64,000 nt of DNA from Allium sativum (lineage: Eukaryota > Streptophyta > Magnoliopsida > Asparagales > Amaryllidaceae), in NCBI GenBank assembly GCA_030737875.1, contig CM060912.1:125642493-125706492 (forward strand), written 5' to 3'. Of the stretch, positions 1 to 10,005 are shown piece after piece. Both the position numbers and the translations under genes were made by a program. Positions within the stretch are counted from its first letter, which is position 1. Each line of letters begins with the position of its first letter. The notes beneath the pieces are model-generated. The model saw nothing but the letters and a program-made list of their open reading frames with translations. It did no database searches and was not told where the DNA came from.

Positions 1-390
1 AATAACAGAGATTTAAATTACATTTTAAATACATAGCAGCGGAAAATAATACAATACACAACTAGAAGAGATATACGGATACAAAGCTTTCCGGATATCG
101 TTCCAGCTGTAATCCAGGATCCTGTGAATATAAATCTGCAAAACCAAAACTACTAGCTGCCCGTGTCAAAATAAGGGCACCCAGAGTTTAGGTTAAAACA
201 ATAAACTCCAGGTCAGTCATGTGACTGGTGTGAGAACTAAAACAGTTATTAATCTTTATTTTCAAAGCTAGGTAAATCAAGGGACCACGCCGTATAACAC
301 GGAACGGGTTTCCTCCCAAGAATACCAGTGCAAAAACAACAGCGCAATGCTAAATAAAGAAAAATGAAGCTATTATAAGACCCAGGTCCC

Positions 391-605
391 GTCTATTCAT
401 TTCATTTCGAAATCGTTTTCAATTCATATCATTTCGAAATCGCTTTCAATTCAATTTGAAATCGTTTTCAATTCATTTCTATTCGAAATCGTTTTCAATT
501 CAATCCTATTCGAAATCGTTTTCAATTCATTTCTATTCGAAATCGTTTTCAATTCATTTTATTCGAAATCGTTTTCAATTCAATTTATTTCGAAATCGAT
601 ATAAA
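391..605. repeat. AT-rich minisatellite, TTTCGAAATCG-type units
   Basis: Irregular tandem units of about 24-30 bp share the core TTCGAAATCGTTTTCAATTC. The same array, longer, lies at about 8160-8530 in the right LTR. The short reading frame across it merely translates the repeat and is not a gene. Confidence 0.85.
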
Positions 606-1686
606 TCGTTTACGTCAAAATGGCGTCAATCTAATCAACACGGCTTCATAAATTTCTAATTTCAATTATTCTATTTCAAATATTTCTTTTTCAAAATATT
701 TGTTATTATCAAAATATTTGTTATTTTCACGATTGGAATGAGGCCCAATTAATTACCATATAAAATTAATTATATGGATTTTCATACAACACATGTATAT
801 AATAACATTGAAAATAATCAACCATCAACCAAAGTGCACTACACTGTATAAGCATCAAATATAGATATTCAACGCTCATAACAGCCTGTCAATCAATCGA
901 TCGACATATTTAATCAATCAGGATGAGTGAAATTCATATTTCATCCCAACACCCGTGTGGGGTTTCAAACAATCAAACACAGATTTTAGTTGTGCAGTTG
1001 GGCGATGTGTAAAATTTATCGTCCCAATCAATGTCATTCAAATAAGTGTACATAAACAAACCATCTGGTTTGTAAATGAATATTTATTTATTCACTTCAC
1101 TATTTTCATATTCACGTTAAAAATTATATTTTTAACGACAAAACATTTTATTTCAACCTATGAATTTCTATTCAATTCATTTATTCAATAAATTGATATT
1201 TTTATTTTCTAACATATTTTAGAAAATTTCGGCGGCATAACGGCACGATACTAGAAACGGGACGAGGCCTAGCCTTATCCCCGGTCTAGTGAAGGCCCAC
1301 GCCATTCACTCATCAATCAAATCAATTTCATTTTGCAAACCACAAAATTTGGAGTAAGGGACTAACCTAGCCTTACTCCTACGCCTTATAACGGCGCACG
1401 TCTAATCCTAACCAATTTATCGATTCGATTTTTCACATCACAAACCACATTCAAACCAATATCGCAATCAATCACCAAACAATCAAACAAACAAGTCCAT
1501 GGTCTGTGGACGATTGTGTCGGGTGCTACTAAGCACCGTCTGCATCCTAGTATATATATATATAACTAGAAAATAAATTGAAGAGTGAGAAATTCTCACC
1601 TATTAGCTATCCTAGCTCCACGGCTCTTCATTTGCAGAAGTCTTCGTCGTTTCGCCCTTTTTGTCACCTTCGTTGTTGCTTTCACT

Positions 1687-1995
1687 ACATATGTAAAAAT
1701 CGAATTTTTACTTCGCTATTCCATATATAAAAATCGAATTTTTACTTCAAAGTTCAATATATAAAAATCGAATTTTTATTTCAAAGTTCAATATATAAAA
1801 ATCGAATTTTTATTTCAAAGTTCAATATATAAAAATCGAATTTTTATTTCAAAGTTCAATATATAAAAATCGAATTTTTATTTCAAAGTTCAATATATAA
1901 AAATCGAATTTTTATTTCAAAGTTCAATATATAAAAATCGAATTTTTATTTCAAAGTTCAATATATAAAAATCCTATTTTTATTTCAAAGTTCAA
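1687..1995. repeat. 34-bp tandem array, about nine units
   Basis: Each 34-bp unit carries ATATATAAAAATCGAATTTTT followed by an ATTTCAAAGTTC-type tail; successive units start exactly 34 bases apart (for example 1751 and 1785). B's LTRs carry a single related copy at about 28550 and 34935, so the array is an expansion specific to A. Read on the element's sense strand the unit contains a TATATA stretch that could act as a TATA box; this is inference. Confidence 0.9.
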
Positions 1996-2275
1996 ATCTT
2001 TTTCCATTCTAAAGCTCAAACCTTTTTCTCTTTGAAGTTTAAACCTTTTCTATTTTAAAGATTTCCAAACAAAAATCATTTTTAAATTAACAAAACAAAA
2101 AAATCAGTTTTCTCATTATTTAAAAAAAATCAGTTTTCACATTATTTAAAAATCAGTTTTCACATTATTTAAAAAAAATCAACAGTTTTAACAATATATA
2201 AAAAAACAGTTTTCACCCTTTTTAAAAAAAACAGTTTTAATTATGTATATATAGCAACCGACATTTAAATTAAAA

Positions 2276-2679
2276 TAAAAAAAAAAAAAAAAAAAAAGAT
2301 AAAACTTACAGTTTTTAATCTGGAAGGGGGGGGGAGATGCCGCAGTCGGTCTTCGAGCAAAGGGGGGGGGGGTTCGCCATACGAGGTGCTCGACGTCGGA
2401 GGCTTCTTCGAGCGGCGGCGCTAGGGCTTTGAACGGGGGGGCTTCGGGGTCTCGAACGGCTTCGGGGGGGGGGGGTGTCGGATTGAAGGAGGAGGAGGGA
2501 GCGATGCAAGGAAGAGGGGGGGAAGATGATCGGAGTTTCGGTGGAGCGGTCGTGGCGCTGGCGGCTGCTGCCGCTTCCTTCTTCCTCTTTTTTTTTTCTT
2601 TTGTTTTCGATTTTATGAAATCGGGGGGGGGGGGGGGGGCAGGCAGAAGAAAAAGGGGGGGGGGGAAAAGAATATTATT

Positions 2680-2710
<31 letters not shown>

Positions 2711-2712
2711 TA
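2276..2712. repeat. Poly(A) tract, G-run GC island and TTTA microsatellite within LTR A
   Basis: A run of A at 2276-2298 is followed by a GC-rich block of about 350 bp with several runs of 8-14 G, then by tandem TTTA units ending near 2712. Comparable GC-rich blocks lie at matching places in B (about 28590-28890 and 34975-35290) and C (48248-48560), all about 0.85-1.2 kb from the sense start of the LTR. Homopolymer lengths may be affected by sequencing error. Short reading frames across it are low-complexity and not credible genes. Confidence 0.75.
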
Positions 2713-3582
2713 AAGGTTGACTTTAACATCCGACCTCGAAACGAGGCCCACCGCCTGTCGCCCATAGCGTTTCACCCTCATTCCGAACACAATGGGATAT
2801 GTATCGCAAGCTGATTTGATCGTTACAAACAGTTTCCTTTTTGAATTTACATTTAAATCAATATATTGAATTTTAAACGTACATTTCAAATTACCGGGGT
2901 CACATACTAACTAGAAAAATTCCAGAAAAATATTTTCTAGCTTCGTATTGACAATACGGTCCTAACAAAACTAGTTTCGTCGAATTCTGAGACCGTTTGA
3001 AAAATGGCCAATTTCCAGTCGATTAAAATCAACTGAAACTGGTCAAACGCGTTTTCCTTTGCCACGCTCACATATTGATTCGAAAAATTATGAAATTTGA
3101 AACCTAGCAATAACTTTACATCACGGACCCAACAAAACTGGTTTCGTCGAAATCCGAGGTCGTTTGCAAAATTGCTATTTTTAAGAGCCTGAATTCCATA
3201 GCGACTATTCAGAATTTTCAACTGGACATATCTTTTGATTCCCGATATGAAATCTTGATTTTTCGGATTCGATAGAAAGATATTATCAATTAGATCCTAT
3301 CATTTTTGGTTTCACTAAAATCCGGATTGTTTTGCACCCGGTACGTTCAATTGAAGTTTAAAATCAAATTATCGAACTACCGCGCAATTTTCAATTCCTT
3401 TTATAATTATATATAATTATTATATATTCTAACGACGACGTATATAATATATACGTTCGAATTATATTCAAAATAAATTTCACGTCGATATTATTTAAAA
3501 TAATTCATTTTAAATAATCAAAATTCGCTAAAATTGCCAAAATAAAAATTTTAAACTGGCCCAGATTTTCCGGGTTGTTACA

Positions 3583-3616
3583 ATCTCCCCCACTTAAAAC
3601 TTTTCGTCCCCGAAAA
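3583..3616 (-). promoter_or_regulatory. Element A polypurine tract with upstream hairpin
   Basis: On the minus strand TTTTCGGGGACGAAAA (3616-3601) forms an inverted repeat and is followed by a purine-rich tract, AAGTGGGGGAGAT, directly before LTR start TGTAAC at 3582. This is the usual position of the plus-strand primer in LTR retrotransposons. The same hairpin-plus-PPT arrangement occurs in D (9539-9571) and H (61883-61916). Confidence 0.85.
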
Positions 3617-4608
3617 GGAACAAAGTCGAAAGTGGTTTGATTAATCAACTCTACGTTCGATCTGGCTTCCATTCTCTAACCTTTCAGTTTCTGAGAATTT
3701 TTAAAATTTCAAAAATTTGGCTAACACCCTAAATTTTCGAAAAATTTCGCCATAACCTCCCCTGCACCGGGAGCATCGGGGAATTTCAAATAGCTTCCCC
3801 GGTCCTTCAGATCTCAAAAAGAAAAAGAAAAAGCCAAGCGGCTAGCCAATAGGCTCACAAAATCATCATCACCCAAACAAAACAGGAAATTATGTAGTAA
3901 ACATGTACCTATTTGTCGGGCAAACAAATTTTATTCTCTGGCTCTAGCCTCCTTGCTATGACCTGTTCAATGTAAGTATATGCATATGCAAGCAAATGCA
4001 ACCAATTTTCAATATCATTCAATATTTGGTTCAAATAGGCATAATGGTTCAAAATTTGCAAACAAATAAACAAACAACACAAACAGCAATCAATTAGTGA
4101 ATTAGAGTTTCAAATTGATAATTTTGATACATATACAAAAATCATGTTTTTGATGCCAATTCACAACAATGTGTTCTAGCTATATAAGATTTGGTTCTCA
4201 CACCAGTCTAATGGAAATATATAGAAAACACACCTTCGAAACACGAACATAAATACTGATGATGCACGTGCTATCATCAGTACCATCTCCGGGCGACTAG
4301 AGTGTGATTCTATATCTATCCAATATATTAAAACTTCGAATACACGCGGATCAGACGTATACGCAAAATCTATATATACTGGATTGTCCACATCAATATA
4401 AATAATCAAATACGAGTAATTGATTTAAATTTTCAAAACAAAATTTGTTTTTATTTGAAAAAAAAAAAAATATACTCTTCACACTCGTTCTAGGATACTA
4501 CTGATCCCATCTCTAACGAGTCATTCTCGTTGGATATTACTAATCCAATTTCTGATGAATTCTTTCGTACGGTTCTAATGTGCCTTGTTCTCTGCTTTGT
4601 AAACCAAA
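3617..4608 (-). other. Element A internal region, non-coding
   Basis: About 1 kb between PPT and PBS. No reading frame resembles gag or pol, and the longest frames are short and unlike known domains. The PBS-proximal half (about 4080-4608) is similar to 29400-29926 in element B, including the run around TTGGTTCTCACACCAGTC (here in plus orientation) and the stretch before the PBS. Similarity across two insertions shows this is the family's normal internal domain and not random leftover. It may hold packaging or dimerisation signals; that is inference. Confidence 0.7.
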
Positions 4609-4620
4609 GCTCTGATACCA
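4609..4620 (-). promoter_or_regulatory. Element A primer binding site (initiator Met tRNA type)
   Basis: The plus strand reads GCTCTGATACCA, the complement of TGGTATCAGAGC, the standard plant LTR-retrotransposon PBS for the initiator methionine tRNA. Two bases separate it from the LTR boundary at 4623. Confidence 0.92.
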
Positions 4621-5821
4621 ACTGTGACGGCAAGGAATTTCGCTCGGTCCGAACCAGTCGCTAAACCGATCCAGGCCGTTCGAAACGCCCTATCGTTTGA
4701 GAACAGGACAAAACAGAACGCACACAGAAGAACATTTCATTGTATATTACAACAATGCATCAGATTACAAGAATATACAGAGTATAAATGAATAAATATT
4801 ACACAGAAATATCAGAGATTTAAATTACATTTAAATACATAGCAGCGGAAAATAATACAATACACAACTAGAATGAGATATACGGATACAAAGCTTTCCG
4901 GATATCGTTCCAGCTGTAAACCAGGATCCTGTGAATATAAATCTGCAAAACCAAAACTACTAGCTGCCCGTGTCGAAAATAGGGGCACCCAGAGTTTAGG
5001 TTAAAACAATAAACTCCAGGTCAGTCATGTGACTGGTGTGAGAACTAAAACAGTTAATCTTTATTTTTAATGTAAGGTAAATCAAGGGACCACGCCGTAT
5101 AACACGGAACGGGTTTCCTCCCAAGAATACCAGTGCATAAAACAAACAGCGCAATGCTAAATAAAGAAAAATGAAGCTGTTATAAGACCCAGGTCCCATC
5201 ACACAATGCAACGCAGTCGAGGATAGGGTTTTCCCTTATAACAGCCAAAGAATGCTTGATACGTTTAAAACAAATCATTTGATACTATTATAAGTGCATA
5301 GTGTATAAAACACTTCAAATCATAAGTATCAATCATAGGCGGCATAAGCGCCCCATCCCACTATGTCGCCATATATAGGATTACAACTAAAACCGCAAAT
5401 GTCACGTATTTGGAAATTGGATTTCCGTCTATGAACCGAGGCAAAAGATAGTCCTCAACCGATTCGAGACAATCTAGCCTACCATGTCTCAGGAACAGCC
5501 GCAACTGCCCCCTGGATCGTCAGGGCCGGTCCACCGATGTGGATTATTATGCCTGAACAATACGTCTCCCCGCCCTTTGGGGCGCAAACGAGCCAACGAA
5601 TGACTCCATCGGTTCGAGAACGACCGATCAATCCGAGGCGCCTCGCAACAGCAACAACCACATAAGTCAAACTCGTCAGGGCGTGTAAAACCACTGACGC
5701 CACTTTTAGCTAGAAAGAAACGCAAGTCCTCCCTGATGTCCGTCTCCCGTTTCTGGTTCATACCGGGTGTGAAACTCGCGAAGCAAACGTTACACAAAGC
5801 TACGCCACAAAGGCCGTGCTT

Positions 5822-5866
5822 TGATCATCACCACAAGACTTTGCTTTTCAATAGAAGCCTTGATCA
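5822..5866 (-). other. Conserved TGATCA-bounded hairpin block in giant LTR
   Basis: Two TGATCA sites 39 bp apart flank a short stem around GCTTTTCAATAGAAGC. The same arrangement occurs in B (24604-24648 and about 31065-31110) and in C on the plus strand (51801-51846). The loop sequence varies while the GCTT/AAGC stem ends remain. Function is unknown. Confidence 0.6.
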
Positions 5867-6580
5867 TTTGCATCTTAGCATGCCACACAGGCAAACCATC
5901 CTATGCAACCGATATCAGTCACACAGAATGAAATCCGATGTCAGACACACAGTCCATTTACAAGTCCGTTCTGGGTCTGAACGAAACCGGAGGCACCTAG
6001 TACCCCGCATATCCATCGATCTCCAAGTACGTCTGGACGATCACTAACTGTTTCCATCTTCTTGGGTGTACAGCCCAATCAAGATCATCAGTAATTACCC
6101 AAACGACGTGAAGACCTCCGGTCTTCGACCATCGTCTTCATCTTCGACTTATCGTCGTATCAGTTACTCAGAATGGGATAAACCCGGTCTTTCCGAATAA
6201 CTCGCGTATATTTTAAATAAGTGTTACACAAACACAACATACGCCTCATTCCAATTCATTAGTCACTAACCGTAAATTAATCAAGAGAATAATTCCCCAA
6301 ATATTAACCCCGAAGGCCGAAACCAACATCAGATCAATATCCAGAAAACCATTCTGCTTGGCTAACCGACAGTTAGTTTCTAAATTTCACGTTCAAATCT
6401 AATTAAAGATTTAACTATCGCCTGGAGCAAAACTGGTGATACTCCATTCTCGATCTTTTCAATCTAATTAAAGATTCATTAAAACTCCACTTAGTTTTAA
6501 TCTGTGACTGGGTTAAAGAATCAGTGTCATTTAAAACACGGTTCACGATAAACCCAAAGTCACATCCCATTAATTATCGG

Positions 6581-7392
6581 GTTAAAGAACAAGTGTTATT
6601 TAAAACACTGTTCACGATAAACCCAAAAATCAATATCCATTCAATTCCAATTAAATATCATTTAATTGGTACACTTCATTAAATCTAAATAAAAAGATTT
6701 AATCTTTTCTCAACTGGGTTCAAGAACAGTGTTAGTGAAGACACCATTCACGACAAACCCAAATCACATTCATTAATTATCGGGTTAAAGAACAAGTGTT
6801 ATTTAAAACACTGTTCACGATAAACCCAAAAATCAATATCAATTCAATTCCAATTAAATATCATTTAATTGGTACACTTCATTAAATCTAAATAAAAAGA
6901 TTTAATCTTTTCTCAGCTGGGTTCAAGAACAGTGTTAGTGAAGACACCATTCACGACAAACCCAAATCACATTCATTAATTATCGGGTTAAAGAACAAGT
7001 GTTATTTAAAACACTGTTCACGATAAACCCAAAAATCAATATCAATTCAATTCCAATTAAATATCATTTAATTGGTACACTTCATTAAATCTAAATAAAA
7101 AGATTTAATCTTTTCTCAACTGGGTTCAAGAACAGTGTTAGTAAAGACACCATTCACGACAAACCCAAATCACATTCATTAATTATCGGGTTAAAGAACA
7201 AGTGTTATTTAAAACACTGTTCACGATAAACCCAAAAATCAATATCAATTCAATTCCAATTAAATATCATTTAATTGGTACACTTCATTAAATCTAAATA
7301 AAAAGATTTAATCTTTTCTCAACTGGGTTCAAGGACAGTGTTAGTAAAGACACCATTCACGACAAACCCAAATCACATTCGATATTCAATAC
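6581..7392. repeat. 203-bp tandem repeat, four units, each with two hairpins
   Basis: Unit starts at 6581, 6784, 6987 and 7190 are exactly 203 bp apart. Each unit holds two imperfect inverted repeats with GGGTT/AACCC and GAACA/TGTTC arms. B carries a single unit in each LTR (about 26160-26345 and 32610-32800), so the array arose by amplification in A. The units differ at only a few bases. Confidence 0.92.
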
Positions 7393-8159
7393 AACGCTCT
7401 GAATAGAAAATATATCGGCTTATATTCAATATCGAATTCTACGACTAACAAATGTCGTATTGGAAATAACGATACAAATATATATCTTTCAAATTTCCAT
7501 AACAACACCTGTAATATCACGAATTCCAACATCGAAATATTCCGAAGACAATTTCGATTCAAATCCACTCCAATGCAATCATTGGAATTTTGGTTACTTT
7601 TAAAACCCTTTTCGAATTCAATTTATTTATTTAAAAATAAATAGAATTATAATTCTAGTTCAAAACTAGTTCATTTCGATAAAAATCTATTTTTATCTTT
7701 TCAAATATGGAGTTTTTCATCCCAAACTTTCACAAATCATTTCTTATGATTTTACACAAATTATTACTATTTTTAATAATTTTATCAAGGCCCGTACAGT
7801 CGATTTCCAACAATGGCCATCGAACTGCACTTACAGCGACCTTTTTCGAATTTGATTTGGACGTATCTCCAAATCCAACCGTTAGATTTCAAATTTCTAA
7901 CATTCATTAGAAAGCTCTTTTCGATACGAACCCAACGGTTCCGGTTTTAGGAGAATCCGACGGTCGGATCTCCCGCAATGTCCGTTTGAAATAAATGGTC
8001 GAAATTCACGAACTGCCGCGGCGCGGCGCGTTCTATTCAGGCCATTATATTATATATATAATATATATAATATATACTTCGTCGATTTCTATTTAAAACG
8101 AATTATATAAATAGTTTTAAATTCGTTTCAAAATTCATTTCTATTCAATTCAAATTTCA

Positions 8160-8530
8160 ATTCAATTTGAATTCATTTCAATTCGTTTTCAATTCAATTC
8201 ATTTCGAAATCGTTTTCAATTCAATTCGAATTCGTTTTCAATTCATTTCATTTCGAAATCGTTTTCAATTCAATTCATTTCGAAATCGTTTTCAATTCAA
8301 TTCGAATTCGTTTTCAATTCATTTCATTTCGAAATCGTTTTCAATTCATATCATTTCGAAATCGCTTTCAATTCAATTTGAAATCGTTTTCAATTCATTT
8401 CTATTCGAAATCGTTTTCAATTCAATCCTATTCGAAATCGTTTTCAATTCATTTCTATTCGAAATCGTTTTCAATTCATTTTATTCGAAATCGTTTTCAA
8501 TTCAATTTATTTCGAAATCGATATAAATCG
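8160..8530. repeat. AT-rich minisatellite in right LTR of A
   Basis: Imperfect units of about 24-30 bp with TTTCGAAATCGTTTTCAATTC are the longer version of the array at 391-605. A 119-codon frame across it is pure repeat translation (repeating FNSF and RNRF patterns). Confidence 0.88.
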
Positions 8531-9245
8531 TTTACGTCAAAATGGCGTCAATCTAATCAACACGGCTTCATAAATTTCTAATTTCAATTATTCTATTTCA
8601 AATATTTCTTTTTCAAAATATTTGTTATTATCAAAATATTTGTTATTTTCACGATTGGAATGAGGCCCAATTAATTACCATATAAAATTAATTATATGGA
8701 TTTTCATACAACACATGTATATAATAACATTGAAAATAATCAACCATCAACCAAAGTGCACTACACTGTATAAGCATCAAATATAGATATTCAACGCTCA
8801 TAACAGCCTGTCAATCAATCGATCGACATATTTAATCAATCAGGATGAGTGAAATTCATATTTCATCCCAACACCCGTGTGGGGTTTCAAACAATCAAAC
8901 ACAGATATTAATCAATCTTGATTTTTCGGATTCGATAGAAAGATATTATCAATTAGATCCTATCATTTTTGGTTTCACTAAAATCCGGATTGTTTTGCAC
9001 CCAGTACGTTCAATTGAAGTTTAAAATCAAATTATCGAACTACCGCGCAATTTTCAATTCCTTTTATAATTATATATAATTATTATATATTCTAACGACG
9101 ACGTATATAATATATACGTTCGAATTATATTCAAAATAAATTTCACGTCGATATTATTTAAAATAATTCATTTTAAATAATCAAAATTCGCTAAAATTGC
9201 CAAAATAAAAATTTTAAACTGGCCCAGATTTTCCGGGTTGTTACA

Positions 9246-9571
9246 TGCTATCACTTGGATGTTGCATATGGATGAATGTTTGTGCACTCATGTAGAAATT
9301 ATAAACTATTTAAGGAATTTGCATACATGTTGGATTCATTACACTAACATATTTTGCATTAAGGAGGTTTACTAAATCAGTAACCGCCTGATCTTTTGCA
9401 TTAGATAAGTACATATACACACACTTTCTGCATATGTTCATACATCACTAGAAATATTTTAAGGACAATGGTTGCCTGTGGATGATGCTTTGAGTAGATG
9501 GATGATGGATGGTAGGACACATCCTCCCTAACTTAGAGATTTCGGGGACGAAATCCTTTAAGGGGGGAGAA
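9246..9571 (+). mobile_element. Element D 3' untranslated end (gypsy), truncated by A
   Basis: This segment ends in a hairpin plus polypurine tract directly before LTR D, as in chromovirus H. It has no reading frame and looks like a gypsy 3' UTR. The upstream part of D is not to its left because element A ends at 9245; it may continue beyond A outside the window. Confidence 0.7.
9539..9571 (+). promoter_or_regulatory. Element D polypurine tract with hairpin
   Basis: ATTTCGGGGACGAAAT (9539-9554) is a perfect 6-bp inverted repeat around GGGA, followed by TTTAAGGGGGGAGAA and LTR start TGTAATAACCC at 9572. Confidence 0.9.
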
Positions 9572-9809
9572 TGTAATAACCCGTGTTTTTATAATGTGTA
9601 ATAACCATAAATCAAGGCAGAATTAATTTTTAAAATAAGAATCAAGGTAAAGGGTTACGCTATTGCGTTCTTCTCGAAATTCTGCTTGGAAACGAGTCCG
9701 ATTTTTCGAAAATTGTAGTCCGTATGACCAAGTTATGACCTTTCGAAGTTTTCAAGTTCAAAATAGTTCAATTCGAATTCAAAATTCGAAATTCAAACCT
9801 CAGAATGGA

Positions 9810-9833
9810 CTGGGCGGGAAATTTCCCGCCCAG
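9810..9833. promoter_or_regulatory. Perfect 24-bp palindrome with two inverted E2F-like sites
   Basis: The half-site CTGGGCGGGAAA is followed by its exact reverse complement. TTTCCCGC and GCGGGAAA match the E2F consensus TTTSSCGC in both directions. It lies about 165 bp upstream of the LTR D TATA box, in U3. Binding is inferred from the motif only. Confidence 0.65.
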
Positions 9834-9839
9834 GACTAG

Positions 9840-9913
9840 GTCGACCTGGGGGTCGACTATGTAGTCGACCTACCCAGGACTAGGTCGACCATAGTGTCGA
9901 CCTGGGGGTCGAC
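9840..9913. promoter_or_regulatory. Six phased GTCGAC sites in U3 of element D
   Basis: GTCGAC occurs at 9840, 9852, 9864, 9884, 9896 and 9908, with spacing 12-12-20-12-12. The array is a 44-bp tandem duplication, each half opening with CCCAGGACTAGGTCGACC. Regular spacing of a palindromic hexamer upstream of a TATA box suggests a protein-binding cluster; the binding factor is unknown. Confidence 0.7.
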
Positions 9914-9995
9914 CTGGTGCCCGAGTCCACTTTTGAAGCTGGGTTCACTCTGATGTTTCTGGCCTCATTTCTGTCCACATTCGTTGACCTGACCC

Positions 9996-10005
9996 TATAA
10001 ATATA
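9996..10005 (+). promoter_or_regulatory. TATA box of LTR D
   Basis: TATAAATATA sits 425 bp into the LTR and is followed by a C-rich start region. It is the likely U3 core promoter; transcription would start about 30 bp downstream. Confidence 0.7.

Larger units (their letters stand above)
1..3582 (-). mobile_element. Element A 3' LTR (partial; cut by window start)
   Basis: Read on the minus strand, this LTR starts TGTAACAACCCGG at 3582 and runs off the window at position 1; by alignment to the right LTR about 185 bp lie outside. Blocks 1-390, about 394-985 and about 3250-3582 match the right LTR at 4808-5197, 8318-8907 and about 8915-9245. Relative to the right copy it lacks about 3.1 kb (5198-8317), with a 4-base filler at the junction near 391. 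It keeps about 2.3 kb (986-3250) that the right copy has lost. It holds a 34-bp tandem array, a G-run island and poly(A)/poly(G) tracts. No coding sequence was recognised. Confidence 0.85.
1..9245 (-). mobile_element. Element A: giant-LTR non-autonomous gypsy-like retrotransposon (left end outside window)
   Basis: The order on the minus strand is 5' LTR (4623-9245), PBS (4609-4620), a non-coding internal region of about 1 kb, PPT (3583-3596) and 3' LTR (3582 down past position 1). The two LTRs align as direct repeats, with position 1 matching 4808, and shared blocks look almost identical, which suggests a fairly recent insertion. No gag, protease, RT or integrase reading frame is visible between the LTRs. 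The right edge (9245) abuts the 3' UTR of gypsy element D, so A probably inserted into D. The TSD cannot be checked because the left end is missing. The structure fits a large retrotransposon derivative (LARD). The family relation to B, C and G is inferred from shared LTR sequence. Confidence 0.85.
4623..9245 (-). mobile_element. Element A 5' LTR (4623 bp, internally deleted)
   Basis: In plus orientation the LTR begins TGTGACGGCAAGG beside the PBS and ends CGGGTTGTTACA at 9245. Relative to the left LTR it lacks about 2.27 kb (left 986-3250), with a short filler near 8908, but retains 5198-8317, which the left copy lost. Joining both gives an ancestral LTR of about 6.9 kb. Contents are a conserved core shared with B and C (about 5480-5900), four 203-bp tandem units (6581-7392) and a minisatellite (8160-8530). 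No protein-coding gene is recognised; short frames around 5480-6050 lie in the conserved non-coding core and do not stay open in B or C. Confidence 0.88.

Noticed and set aside
2429..2713. 94-codon Gly-rich frame
   Set aside because: Produced by G-runs and a TTTA microsatellite in LTR A; low complexity and not preserved in B or C.
4609..4620. Possible tRNA-derived sequence
   Set aside because: Only 12 bases complementary to the tRNA 3' end; this and similar sites (16415, 29927, 57184) are primer binding sites, with no cloverleaf around them.
5489..6047. Overlapping frames of about 100 codons in the conserved LTR core
   Set aside because: They occur on both strands and do not remain open at the matching places in B and C, so the conservation is not explained by coding.
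6581..7392. CRISPR-like regular array
   Set aside because: Units are directly adjacent 203-bp tandem repeats without unique spacers, in plant nuclear DNA inside an LTR.
8167..8526. 119-codon open frame
   Set aside because: It translates the TTCGAAATCG minisatellite; the peptide is a repeat of FNSF/RNRF units, varies with frame and is absent as a gene elsewhere.
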